Shown here: positions 42,485 to 51,304 of the stretch, piece after piece
Position numbering within the stretch: position 1 is the first letter of the stretch
How the letters are laid out: each line of letters begins with the position of its first letter
From: Actinokineospora globicatena
Lineage (GTDB): Bacteria > Actinomycetota > Actinomycetes > Mycobacteriales > Pseudonocardiaceae
Length of the DNA: 64,000 nt
Direction: 5' to 3'
Assembly (NCBI RefSeq): GCF_024171945.1
Contig: NZ_JAMTCR010000003.1
Span: 1,168,211-1,232,210 of the forward strand
The notes under the pieces: model-generated
What the model was told of the DNA's origin: nothing
Databases searched by the model: none
What the model saw: only the letters and a program-made list of their open reading frames with translations
Made by a program: the position numbers and the translations under genes

Positions 42485-43390
42485 GTGGACTTCCCGGACT
42501 CCCCCACGGTGCTCGACGGCGGACTGGCCAGCGAGCTGCGGGCGTGGGGCCACGACATGTCGGACCACCTGTGGTCGGCCCGGTTGCTGCTCGACGAGCC
42601 CGCGGCGCTGACCGCGGCCCACACGGCGTTCTTCGAGGCCGGGGCGACGATCGTGACCACAGCGACCTACCAGGCGTCGTTCGAAGGGTTCGCCGCGCGG
42701 GGTCTCGCCCGCGATGACGCGGAACGGTTGCTGCGCCTGGGGGTCGAGGTGGCGGTGACCGCGCGCGCCGGGTTCACCGACGGCGTGGACCGGTGGGTGG
42801 CGGCGTCGGTCGGCCCGTACGGCGCGGCGTTGGCGGACGGCTCGGAGTACCGGGGGCGGTACGGGCTCAGCGTGGCGGACCTGGTCGACTGGCACCTGCC
42901 CCGGCTGCGGGTGCTGGCGGGCGCGCGCCCGGACATCCTGGCGTGCGAGACGGTCCCGGACGCGGTGGAGGCCGAGGCCCTCGGGGTGGCACTGGCGGAG
43001 GTGGACGTCCCCGCGTGGATCACCTACACCGTGGAGGGCGACCGGACCCGCGCAGGCCAGCCGCTGGACGAGGCCTTCGCCGTGGCCGCGGCAAGCCCGT
43101 CGGTGACGGCGGTGGGGGTCAACTGCAGCGCCCCCGACGACATCGGCCCGGCCATCGCGACAGCCCGATCGGTGACGGACAAGCCGATCGTGGTGTACCC
43201 GAACAGCGGCGAGTCGTGGACGGGCACGTGGAGCGGACCGTCCCGCTTCTCGGTCGACCTGGCCGCGGAGTGGGTGGCAGCGGGCGCACGGGTCGTGGGC
43301 GGCTGCTGCCGGGTAACGCGCTCCGACATCGCCGCCCTCGCCCGAGCGCTATCCCCGGAGGGTCCCCCCCATCACCGGCGGGCTACGTAG
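42485..43390 (+). CDS. mmuM: homocysteine S-methyltransferase
   Basis: 301 aa from a GTG. VLDGGLASELRAWGHD opens the barrel, and the zinc cysteines are in VGVNCSAPDDI and VGGCCRVTRSDI, as in MmuM. It methylates homocysteine with S-methylmethionine or SAM, supporting methionine and SAM recycling. It is divergent from the Tat-oxidoreductase, sharing a 173-nt promoter region. A cluster with three or four SAM-dependent steps would gain from it, but it may simply be a neighbour. Confidence 0.88.
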   Translation: MDFPDSPTVLDGGLASELRAWGHDMSDHLWSARLLLDEPAALTAAHTAFFEAGATIVTTATYQASFEGFAARGLARDDAERLLRLGVEVAVTARAGFTDGVDRWVAASVGPYGAALADGSEYRGRYGLSVADLVDWHLPRLRVLAGARPDILACETVPDAVEAEALGVALAEVDVPAWITYTVEGDRTRAGQPLDEAFAVAAASPSVTAVGVNCSAPDDIGPAIATARSVTDKPIVVYPNSGESWTGTWSGPSRFSVDLAAEWVAAGARVVGGCCRVTRSDIAALARALSPEGPPHHRRAT

Positions 43391-43694
43391 GTCCACGTCA
43401 CGCCTTCCCGACCCAGCCGCGGTTCGCTGACGATCTCGCGCTCCGCCACGACCTCGACACATCCAGGTAGTTCCCCACGGCGGGATCCCCGCCATGTCAT
43501 CCGGACTCGGCACGGGCATCCGCCCTCATCTCGATCGAACGGTCATGGCGTCAAGGGCGCGTGTCGACCTTTTAGACCCCAACCGGGTGAGAAAGCGTGA
43601 CTTTCGGATGTCGTTTGGCAGGCGGGGAGGTTGATGTGCGGGGACGGTGGGAGGTTCGGCGGCGGTGGTGTGTGCGGAGTCGGGGAGGTTCGCT
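43391..43694. other. intergenic region ahead of the CdtB-like gene
   Basis: About 300 nt with no convincing gene. The first half follows the mmuM stop without a clear terminator hairpin. The second half (43560-43690) is G-rich, contains GGCGGGGAGG stretches and presumably the CdtB promoter; no -10/-35 pair could be assigned with confidence. Confidence 0.5.
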
Positions 43695-44585
43695 TTGGGA
43701 CGCAGGGTTCTTGCGGTCGTGGCGGCTGTCGTGGTGACGGTGGGCGGGGTGGGGCCCGCGGGGGCGGTGGGGGTTACGGATTACTCGTTCGCGTCGTGGA
43801 ATATGCAGGGGGCCAACAACTTGGGGGTGAGCAAGTGGGACGATCGGCCTGAGTTGATGTTGGGGGTGGTGCAGTTGGCGAAGTCGTACAGCGTTGTGGC
43901 GTTGCAGGAGGCCGGGTCGGTCACCGACATCGACCGGGGGGCGGTGGCGTTCCCGCCGAGGTGGGCGTGTCAGCACCACGTGAAAGCGTTGCGGCGGGCC
44001 AGGAAGTGCATCTGGTTGATCGACGATGGTGGCGCCACCTACCCGCGCACGGTCTACTTCGTGGAGTCCGAGGACCGCCAGGTCGACACCGGCAACCAGA
44101 ACCGCAAGGACAACCTGGCGTTAGTGGTGAAGCACTCGGCGGTGGACGTGGTGAGCTGGGACTACCTGCCGCCGGTGCGGTCGGACGAGTTCCACGACGG
44201 TGATCGCGGGTTGCTGCAGTTGACGTTGGCGGACGGCACGACCATCCACACTGGACACGCGGATGCGAGCCCGCCCGGTGCCAACGCGGCCGCGCTGGTG
44301 GCCAAGGTCAGGGCGGCGAACCCGGGCGGACCCTGGGTGCTGCTCGGCGACTTCAACGTCGAGCCCAAGTACCTGCGGCCGGTGCTCGGCGCGACCGAGC
44401 GGGTGGCGGCGACAACGACGAGCACCATGGCGGGCGGGGGCCCTGTCTACGACTACCTGGTCTGGTCGGACCAGCGCACGGCGAACCGGTTCACGGCGAA
44501 GATCATCCCGAACCGGGTCGTCGGCGGCACCACCATCCGCTACCGGTCCGACCACCGCCCCGTCCAGTTCACCCACGAGAACTGA
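43695..44585 (+). CDS. CdtB-like secreted DNase (cytolethal distending toxin B family)
   Basis: 296 aa from a TTG placed 6 nt after GGGGAGG; earlier in-frame GTGs would spoil the signal peptide (MGRRVLAVVAAVVVTVGG). The exonuclease-endonuclease-phosphatase fold matches CdtB closely: ASWNMQGAN with SKWD at 34-49, LQEAGS with catalytic Glu72, TGHAD with His188, LGDFNVEP with Asp219 and Asn221, and SDHRPV with Asp286-His287. RTVYFVE also mirrors CdtB. It could nick DNA or hydrolyse phosphoinositides. It is followed 7 nt later by a beta-trefoil gene, like the CdtA/CdtC partners. Codon 143 (44121-44123) is TTA. Confidence 0.8.
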   Translation: MGRRVLAVVAAVVVTVGGVGPAGAVGVTDYSFASWNMQGANNLGVSKWDDRPELMLGVVQLAKSYSVVALQEAGSVTDIDRGAVAFPPRWACQHHVKALRRARKCIWLIDDGGATYPRTVYFVESEDRQVDTGNQNRKDNLALVVKHSAVDVVSWDYLPPVRSDEFHDGDRGLLQLTLADGTTIHTGHADASPPGANAAALVAKVRAANPGGPWVLLGDFNVEPKYLRPVLGATERVAATTTSTMAGGGPVYDYLVWSDQRTANRFTAKIIPNRVVGGTTIRYRSDHRPVQFTHEN

Positions 44586-44592
44586 GGTACCT

Positions 44593-45117
44593 GTGCGACA
44601 CCGGATCGCCGCCCTGCTCGCCCTGGTCCTGGCAACGACGGCCACCCCAGCGCACGCCGACGCCACCCTCTACCGCTACGGCCCATACAGCACTCGGTGG
44701 ACCCCGCAGGTCGGCGCCGCGCTGTGCCTGACGTTCGCGGTGGACCAGACCGAAGGGCTGGCCGTGACCGAGGTGTGCGCCGACGACAAGACCCGGCAGG
44801 AGTGGCTGTTCACGCAGGACAACGACGGCCGGGGCTTCGTCGTGCAGAACGTGCGGACCGAGCAGTGCCTGCGGACCAGAGCCGACACCGAACGCGTCGT
44901 GCAGGCCAGGTGCGACCGCGCGGCGCGGGACCAGTACTGGACGGTCGCGACCCGGGACGCCGGGAAGACCACCAGCCTCTGCGCCGCGGACGGCCGGTGC
45001 CTGACCGCGCTGGACGTGGTGACACCGCAGGGTTACCGGCAGGTCGCCCTGCGGGCCACCACTCCCGCGCTCCAGAGCCGCCAGGCCTGGACACTGGCCG
45101 CCACGAGCCTCGGCTGA
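44593..45117 (+). CDS. secreted beta-trefoil (ricin-like/CdtA-CdtC-like) protein
   Basis: 174 aa, GTG start, signal peptide to TPAHA. QxW-type repeats are visible (CADDKTRQEWLF, CDRAARDQYWTV, SRQAWTLA), with CL/CLR at repeat starts: the beta-trefoil pattern of ricin-B and of CdtA/CdtC. It lies 7 nt after the CdtB-like gene on the same strand, so it is most likely a binding subunit for that nuclease. Carbohydrate binding is likely for the fold but untested. Confidence 0.7.
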   Translation: MRHRIAALLALVLATTATPAHADATLYRYGPYSTRWTPQVGAALCLTFAVDQTEGLAVTEVCADDKTRQEWLFTQDNDGRGFVVQNVRTEQCLRTRADTERVVQARCDRAARDQYWTVATRDAGKTTSLCAADGRCLTALDVVTPQGYRQVALRATTPALQSRQAWTLAATSLG

Positions 45118-45152
45118 CAGCCCGCCGCCCAGGTCCCGACGGTGGCTGAGGA

Positions 45153-45683
45153 CTAGTTGCCGACCTTGACCGCGCGGTAGGTCACCGGGGCGAAGGTCTC
45201 GGGCACGACGACCACGCGCGGGTCGTAGTCACCGGTGACGATGACCGGCCAGCCGTTGAGAGCGGAGTTGATCGAGACGTCGATGGCGTCGTTCTTGGTG
45301 CCGGTGGCGTCGTTCTTGGTGCGGTTGGTGTGGATGGTCCACCGCTGGGTGCGGGCGTCGCCGATGGTCGCGAGGAACGGGGCGACCCGGACCGGGGCAC
45401 CCGGCACGGCCTGGGGCAGCACCCAGCCACGGCCGTCGCCGCGCTGGATCAGGTACGCGGGCCCGCCCTCGCTGACGCCGGTGTACACGAGCCGCCATCT
45501 GGTGGCGTCCCGCCGGGAACCGAGACCGATACCGCCGCGCCGCTCCACCAGCGCCGAGTCACCGCTGAGCAGCACCCAGGTGCCGGTGAGCCGGTCCCGC
45601 CCTGGCCTGGCCTCCGCGGCGGCCGGACTGGCCACCCCCGTCACCAGCACCACCGCGAGCACGGCCGTCATCCACTTGCGCAT
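45153..45683 (-). CDS. secreted protein of unknown function, convergent with the Cdt-like pair
   Basis: 176 aa, ATG start behind GGAGGTCCTGTG, signal peptide ending SPAAAEA. The mature part is beta-rich, with W, Y and G periodicity (TRWRLVYTG, TQRWTIHTN) that could be another trefoil, though QxW is not exact. A short repeat, KNDATGTKNDAI, comes from an 18-bp duplication at about 45290-45325. It faces the beta-trefoil gene tail to tail, 35 nt apart. No known family. Confidence 0.55.
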   Translation of the reverse strand: MRKWMTAVLAVVLVTGVASPAAAEARPGRDRLTGTWVLLSGDSALVERRGGIGLGSRRDATRWRLVYTGVSEGGPAYLIQRGDGRGWVLPQAVPGAPVRVAPFLATIGDARTQRWTIHTNRTKNDATGTKNDAIDVSINSALNGWPVIVTGDYDPRVVVVPETFAPVTYRAVKVGN

Positions 45684-45800
45684 CACAGGACCTCCAGATC
45701 GGGCGCCGCCCCCAACGGCCGCGCTTCGACCCGGCATTCACCACTTCACCACCGCGCACGCCTCCCCGGCCCGGCCATCACCCGAACGAGACCGCCGCAA

Positions 45801-46220
45801 TCACCCCTGAGCGCGACGCGCCGCCTGGATCGCGGGTCCGTGCACGGCGGACCAGTCGGCGAGCGCCGACAGCGGCACGAGCAGCGACTGCCCCAGCTCG
45901 GTCAGCGCGTACTCCACGGTGGCGGGCACGGTCGGGAACACCGTGCGGCTGACCAGGCCGTCGTGTTCGAGCGCGCGCAGCGTCCGGGTCAGCATGCGCT
46001 GGCTGATGTCCTCGACGGCCCGCTGCAGCTCCGAGAAGCGGCGCGGGGCGCGGCCGAGCAGGACCAGCACCAAGACGCTCCACTTGTCGCCGACGCGGCG
46101 GAGCACGTCGGTCGTCGGGCAGGCGGCGCGGTCGGCCCCGGTCACCGGGAGCGCGAGGTCGGCGGCGAGCACGGTGGGCACAGCGGCGGGCGCGGGCACA
46201 GCGGTGTGCGGAACGGACAT
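45801..46220 (-). CDS. HxlR-family transcriptional regulator
   Basis: 139 aa, GGAGG 7 nt before the [22 protein letters not shown] is the diagnostic HxlR opening with its redox-prone Cys, followed by the winged-helix [20 protein letters not shown]. Divergent from the SDR gene with 76 nt between starts, the classic arrangement of an HxlR sensor and its oxidoreductase target. Confidence 0.9.
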   Translation of the reverse strand: MSVPHTAVPAPAAVPTVLAADLALPVTGADRAACPTTDVLRRVGDKWSVLVLVLLGRAPRRFSELQRAVEDISQRMLTRTLRALEHDGLVSRTVFPTVPATVEYALTELGQSLLVPLSALADWSAVHGPAIQAARRAQG

Positions 46221-46296
46221 GAATGTGCCTCCTTCCCCCGCCACGGTATCGGTGATGACCTTGCCGGGTCTTTCTCAGCGAGCACGGGAGCGGACC

Positions 46297-47133
46297 ATGG
46301 GCAAGGTCATCGTGATCTCCGGGGGCACCGACGGGATCGGGCGGGCGATCGCCGTCGCCAGGGTCAGGGCGGGTGACAGCGTCGTGGTGATCGGCAGCAG
46401 TGTGGCGAAGGGCGAGGCGGTGGCCAGGGCGGTCGGGGCGCCGGATCGGGTTCGGTTCATCGCCGCCGATCTGCGGTCCGTCTCCGAGAACGAACGCGTG
46501 GTCGCCGACATCGAGCGGCACCACGACCGGGTGGACGCGCTCGTGCTGTGCGCCAACCGGCAGTTCCCGGACCGGGTGCTGACCGCCGACGGGCTGGAGT
46601 CGACCTTCGCCCTGTACTACCTCAGCCGGTACCTGCTCGGCCACGGCCTCCGGGCGCGGTTGGCGGCCGCGCCAGCGCCGGTGATCATCAACGTCGCCGC
46701 GCCGGGGATCTCGGCGGGCTCGGTGCGCTTCGATGACCTGCGGCTGGAGCGCCGCTACGGCCCCCTGCGGGCGCAGCTGCAGGGCGGGCGGGCCAACGAC
46801 CTGCTCGGGGTCGCGTTCGCCGAGGAGCGCAGCAGCCCCGCGCGGTACGTTCTGTACCACCCGGGGTTCACCGCCACCCCTGGCGGCACGGCGAGCATGC
46901 GGCAGCCGCTGCGGGGGATCGTCAGCGTGCTCCGCGCGATCGCCGCGAAACCGGTCGTCGACGTGCTCCCGCCCATCAACGACGCGATCGACCACCCGCC
47001 CGCCGCGGCGCTCACGGCGAACGACCGGGGCAGGCTCGTCGACCTGTCCCGTCCGGCGTTCGACCTGGTCAACGCGAGCAGACTATCTGCGGTCACCCGT
47101 GAGCTGGTCGGGAGCAGCCCGCTGTTGCCTTGA
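46297..47133 (+). CDS. SDR-family oxidoreductase with degenerate active site
   Basis: 278 aa. The NAD(P)-binding motif VIVISGGTDGIGRAIAVA is intact. The usual YxxxK is replaced by a stretch reading AQLQGGRANDLL, so Tyr is absent and Lys is Arg; the Ser/Asn positions are also unusual (NVAAPGIS). It may be an atypical or non-catalytic SDR. The divergent HxlR regulator probably controls it. Confidence 0.75.
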   Translation: MGKVIVISGGTDGIGRAIAVARVRAGDSVVVIGSSVAKGEAVARAVGAPDRVRFIAADLRSVSENERVVADIERHHDRVDALVLCANRQFPDRVLTADGLESTFALYYLSRYLLGHGLRARLAAAPAPVIINVAAPGISAGSVRFDDLRLERRYGPLRAQLQGGRANDLLGVAFAEERSSPARYVLYHPGFTATPGGTASMRQPLRGIVSVLRAIAAKPVVDVLPPINDAIDHPPAAALTANDRGRLVDLSRPAFDLVNASRLSAVTRELVGSSPLLP

Positions 47134-47215
47134 CCGGTTCGGTTGGTGGGACGACTTGTCCGCCCGGGCTGGTCGGCGAGAATGCGGGGAGAGTGATCAA
47201 CGCTGGGGGTCGGGG

Positions 47216-50200
47216 ATGGCCGGGAACGGCGAAGTGCGCGTTTTGGGACCTGTCGAGGTCCTGGTCGACGGGGCCGTGGTCGCGGTCGGGTCGGCGAAGC
47301 TGCGGACACTGCTGGCGGCGTTGGCGGTCAGGGCGCACGAATCGGTGTCGACGGACGAGCTGGTCGGGTGGCTGTGGGGTGATGACGCGCCCGAGAACCC
47401 GCGGCACACCGTCCAGATCTACGTGATGCGCCTGCGGCGGCTGCTGGGCAAGGCGGTGATCCAGACCACCGGTGACGGGTACCGGCTGGTGGCCGCGGTC
47501 GACATAGTCACCTTCGAGCGGGTGCTCGACCAGGCGAGAGCAGCGCGGCCCGAGGACGAGGCGGACCTGCTGCGCGACGCGGAGGCGTTGTGGCGCGGCG
47601 AGCCGCTGGCGGACGTCGACATCGCGGACCTGCGGGACCGCGTCGTGCCGAGGCTGTGGGAGTTGCGACTCGCGGCGGCGGAGCGGCGGGTCGAGTTGGA
47701 CCTGGTGGCGGGGCGGCACGAGGTCATCGGGGAGCTCCGGGCGTTGACCGCCGCGCATCCGCTCAGGGAGCGGCTGTGGGCGCTGCTGGTGCGCGCGTTG
47801 CTGGCGGCGGGCCGGGAAAGCGAGGCGATGGCGGCCTACCACCAGGTGCGGGACGTCCTCGCGGACCAGTTGGGGGTCGACCCGGGCGCCGAGCTGCGGC
47901 ACCTGTTCCAGGGCATGCTGGCCGATCCGGACGAGCCCGCACCGGCGCCGGTGTCACGGGTGCGATTGCCGCCGGATTTGCCCGACTTCGTGGGACGCGA
48001 CGACCTCGTCGAGCGGGTCGAGCGGTTGCTGACGCCCCGGGGCACCGCGATGCCGATCGTGACCGTCGTCGGTCCGCCGGGGGTGGGCAAGACGGCGTTG
48101 GCGGTGCACGTGGCGCACCGGTTGCACGACCGGTTCCCCGACGGGCGGCTGCTGCTCAACCTGCACGGCTACTCCACCCGACCGTCCACAACAGCCGAAC
48201 AGGCGCTGGCACACCTGCTCAGAACCCTCGGCGTGGCACCGGAACGGGTCCCGCTGGAGGTCGACGCACAGTCGGACCTGCTGCGAGCCCTGCTGGCGGA
48301 CAAGCGAACCCTGCTCGTGCTGGACAACGCCTCGGGTGCCGACCAGGTCCGGGCGCTGCTGCCGTCCGGATCCGGGTGCGCGGTGCTGATCACCAGTCGC
48401 GACGAGATGCGCGGACTGGCGGTGACGCACGGCGCGCGCAAGGTGTCGGTCGGCGTGCTCGACGACACCGGGGCCCGGCAGTTGCTGACCGAGATGCTCG
48501 GCGCGGCGGTGGAAGCCGAACCGGACGCGGTGACGGAGCTGATCGAGGCGTGCGGCGCTCTCCCGCTCGCCCTGCGGATCGCGGCCGCCAACGTCGAGGA
48601 CAGCATCGATCGCTATGTGCGGGAACTGTTGCGGCAGGACCGATTGCGGGCGCTCACCGTCACAGGGGACATCGCGGTGAGCGCCGCGTTCGACCTCTCC
48701 TACGCCGCGCTCTCCCCCGACGCGCGGCGGCTATTCCGCCGCTGCGGTGTGGCGCGGGCACCGGAGATCACCGCCGAGACCGCGGCCGTCATCGCCGGGA
48801 TCGACGAGCAGGACGCGATGGCCCTGCTCCGCGTCCTGGCGACCAGCCACCTCATCGAGCAGACCCATCCCGGCCGGTTCCAGCTCCACGACCTGCTGCG
48901 CCTCTACGCCGTGCAGCGCGCCGGGACCGAGGACTCCGACGCCGACCGCGAGGACGTGATGTCCCGGCTGCTCGCCTGGTACGTCGGTGTGGCCAACCAC
49001 GCCGCGGACGTGCTCTACCCCGAGATGAACCGGTTGGCCGCTCCCCGCGTGCGGCGGCCGTTCGCCGACAACGGGTCCGTGCTGTCCTGGTTGGACAGTG
49101 AGCGGATCAACCTCGCCTCGGTCGTCTGCCACGCGGCCGACAACGGCCCGTACCAGCCGGCGTGGCTGCTTGCCGACGCGCTGCGCGGCTACTTCTGGAT
49201 CCAGTCGGACAACACCGCGTGGCGCTCGTCGGCCCTGGCCGGGCTGCGCGCGGCGACGGTGTCCGGTGACGACGAGGCGATGGCCGCGATGCGGCTGAGC
49301 CTGGGCACCATGTACTCCAGCTTCGGCGACTACCGCGGCGCCATCGAGCACTACGACCAGGCGCTGCTGATCGCCAAGCGCACCGGGTCGGCCCTGCTGG
49401 AATCCGCCGTGCTCAACAACTTCGCCTGTACCTGGCAGGACCAGGGCGCGCTCGACCGGGCCGTCGACTGCTACGAGCGCGCGCTGGCGTTGCAGCGGGA
49501 GGCGGGTACCGAGGCGCGGGTGGTGACGATGATGGTCAACCTCGGGTCGGCGTACTGGGAGCTGGGTCGGATCAGCGCGGCGCGGGATCTGTTCGAGCAG
49601 GCGCGGGAAGCACTGCGCGGCACCCGGTCGCGGCAGGCGGAGGTGGAGGTCCTCGACAGCCTGGCGCGGGTCTACCTGGACCAGGGCGACACGGGGCTGG
49701 CGATCGAACGCGCGACCGAGGCGCTGCGGCTGTCAGAGTCGACCGGGCAACCCAGGCAGATCGCGGAGGCGCACAACACCTTGGGCGCGGCGACGTTGCG
49801 GACAGGGTCACCGGATCGCGCGGTCGAGCACCACACCCACGCGTTGCGCACGGCCCGCGATGTGGGGTTCCAGCGGGCGCAGGTAAGCGCCTTGGTCGGG
49901 CTGGTCGACGCCCACCGCGTGGCCGGGCAACTGAAAGGGGCACTGGCTTACGGCCGAGAAGCGTTGGCGCTCACCGACCGGGTGGGGTTCCGGGGGCGCG
50001 AGGGACGGGTCCTGCTCGCCCTGGCCCGTACGTTCCGCGACCTCGGCGACAACGCCGTGGCCACCGACCACGTCCGTCGCGCGCTCGAGGTCCACCGCGA
50101 CACCGGCCACCGCCTCGGCGAGGCCCGCGCGCTGCGGCTGCTCGGCGACGTGCTGGCGGTGGACGACCCGGGCGCGGCCGAGAAGCACTGGCGGGAGGCG

Positions 50201-50263
50201 CTGGAACTGTTCACGGACATGGGGGTGGCGGAGGCGGTCGAGTTGGCGCGGGCACTGGGCTGA
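47216..50263 (+). CDS. AfsR/SARP-type large transcriptional regulator
   Basis: 1015 aa. SARP winged helix at the N-terminus (VRVLGPVEVLVDG, YVMRLRRLLG), then the BTAD domain (AYHQVRDVLADQLGVDPGAEL). An NB-ARC ATPase follows, with Walker A VVGPPGVGKTALAVH and TLLVLDNASG. The C-terminal half is tetratricopeptide repeats (GAIEHYDQALLIAK, RAVDCYERALALQ). Typical AfsR layout, ATP-dependent and often phosphorylated by Ser/Thr kinases. It sits between the Cdt-like/HxlR genes and the lectin pair and could control either these or the PBD cluster. Confidence 0.92.
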   Translation: MAGNGEVRVLGPVEVLVDGAVVAVGSAKLRTLLAALAVRAHESVSTDELVGWLWGDDAPENPRHTVQIYVMRLRRLLGKAVIQTTGDGYRLVAAVDIVTFERVLDQARAARPEDEADLLRDAEALWRGEPLADVDIADLRDRVVPRLWELRLAAAERRVELDLVAGRHEVIGELRALTAAHPLRERLWALLVRALLAAGRESEAMAAYHQVRDVLADQLGVDPGAELRHLFQGMLADPDEPAPAPVSRVRLPPDLPDFVGRDDLVERVERLLTPRGTAMPIVTVVGPPGVGKTALAVHVAHRLHDRFPDGRLLLNLHGYSTRPSTTAEQALAHLLRTLGVAPERVPLEVDAQSDLLRALLADKRTLLVLDNASGADQVRALLPSGSGCAVLITSRDEMRGLAVTHGARKVSVGVLDDTGARQLLTEMLGAAVEAEPDAVTELIEACGALPLALRIAAANVEDSIDRYVRELLRQDRLRALTVTGDIAVSAAFDLSYAALSPDARRLFRRCGVARAPEITAETAAVIAGIDEQDAMALLRVLATSHLIEQTHPGRFQLHDLLRLYAVQRAGTEDSDADREDVMSRLLAWYVGVANHAADVLYPEMNRLAAPRVRRPFADNGSVLSWLDSERINLASVVCHAADNGPYQPAWLLADALRGYFWIQSDNTAWRSSALAGLRAATVSGDDEAMAAMRLSLGTMYSSFGDYRGAIEHYDQALLIAKRTGSALLESAVLNNFACTWQDQGALDRAVDCYERALALQREAGTEARVVTMMVNLGSAYWELGRISAARDLFEQAREALRGTRSRQAEVEVLDSLARVYLDQGDTGLAIERATEALRLSESTGQPRQIAEAHNTLGAATLRTGSPDRAVEHHTHALRTARDVGFQRAQVSALVGLVDAHRVAGQLKGALAYGREALALTDRVGFRGREGRVLLALARTFRDLGDNAVATDHVRRALEVHRDTGHRLGEARALRLLGDVLAVDDPGAAEKHWREALELFTDMGVAEAVELARALG

Positions 50264-50451
50264 GCCGGTACCGGGTGCGTGCTAGCGCGGCGATGTCGAG
50301 CCGATGGCGGCCCCGGCTACCTTCGGAGTCGCGTGGAAGGCACGCGCGGTTCTGGGGGATGTACCGGGGTTCACGACGGCGGCTGCCCCAGCCGACTCTG
50401 TCGTCCACCGCCCCTGTCGTGCCGTCGGGTGGACAACACAAGGGAGACACC

Positions 50452-51216
50452 GTGAGATTGCGCATGGCGCTCGTCGCCCTGCTCACCATGCTCGCGACGC
50501 TGAGCTTCGTCGGCTCCGCGACCGCGACACCGGCACCTCGGCCGGAGTCGTTCTCGCCCGCGACCACCGGCACCGGCAGCTTCTTCGCCATCAACGGGGC
50601 GAACCAGCTGGTCAAGTGGACCAGGAACGCCACCACCTACACCTCGCAGCTGATCGGACCGGGCTGGGGCGACAGCAGGCTGATCGCAGGCTTGGGCACC
50701 TCGCAGTTGATCCAGATCCGCTACGACGGCACGCTGTGGGACTGGAAGTACAACGTCACCGCGGGCCAGTGGTACGGCTACTACGTCAGCGCCGACTGGG
50801 ACAACATCGCCCAGCTCGGCGGGCTCGGCTACAACCGGTTCCTGGTCAAGACCACGGCCGGTGTGCTCAGGGAGTACGTCTCGGCGCAGGACGACCACGT
50901 CTACTCGCTCGCCGTGTGGACCGGGGCGTCGTACGGCAACCAGACCCTGGTCACCGGTCTGAGCGCGTCGAGCTTCTTCGGGATCGACAAGGACACCGGC
51001 ATCGCGAACCACTACGCCTGGAGCGGCGGTGTGGCGACCGGCACCTACGTCGGGACCGGGTGGGGCAACGTGTCCAAGATCGCGGGTATCGACGCGACCC
51101 GCTTCGTGACGGTGCGCAGCACCGACAACAAGCTCGTCGAGTGGAACAACTCGGCGGGCACCTGGACCAGTGTCGTGTTCGGCCCCGGCTGGGACGACGC
51201 CAAGCTGATCGGCTGA
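50452..51216 (+). CDS. secreted tachylectin-2-like five-bladed propeller lectin (copy 1)
   Basis: 254 aa, GTG behind AAGGGAGACACC, signal peptide ending GSATA. Five repeats of about 47 residues, each with an SxFFxI/xRFLV strand, a charged middle and a GPGWG(D/N)xxxIxGL turn (for example LIGPGWGDSRLIAGLG). This is the blade pattern of tachylectin-2, which binds GlcNAc/GalNAc. About half of its positions are shared with the gene 88 nt downstream, so they are tandem paralogues. Confidence 0.75.
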   Translation: MRLRMALVALLTMLATLSFVGSATATPAPRPESFSPATTGTGSFFAINGANQLVKWTRNATTYTSQLIGPGWGDSRLIAGLGTSQLIQIRYDGTLWDWKYNVTAGQWYGYYVSADWDNIAQLGGLGYNRFLVKTTAGVLREYVSAQDDHVYSLAVWTGASYGNQTLVTGLSASSFFGIDKDTGIANHYAWSGGVATGTYVGTGWGNVSKIAGIDATRFVTVRSTDNKLVEWNNSAGTWTSVVFGPGWDDAKLIG

Positions 51217-51245
51217 TGTCACGCGACTGGTGACCGTCCTGTGTG

Positions 51246-51280
51246 GAGTGCCCCGGCAGCCCTGTGCTGCCGGGGCGCTC
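51246..51280 (+). terminator. hairpin between the two lectin genes
   Basis: GCCCCGGCAG pairs with CTGCCGGGGC (10 bp, extendable by three pairs past one mismatch) around a seven-base loop, 30 nt after the first lectin stop. It could end the first transcript or protect its 3' end, which would set different expression for the two paralogues. Confidence 0.65.
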
Positions 51281-51304
51281 GCGAGAACCCTTGGAGGAGA
51301 ACCT

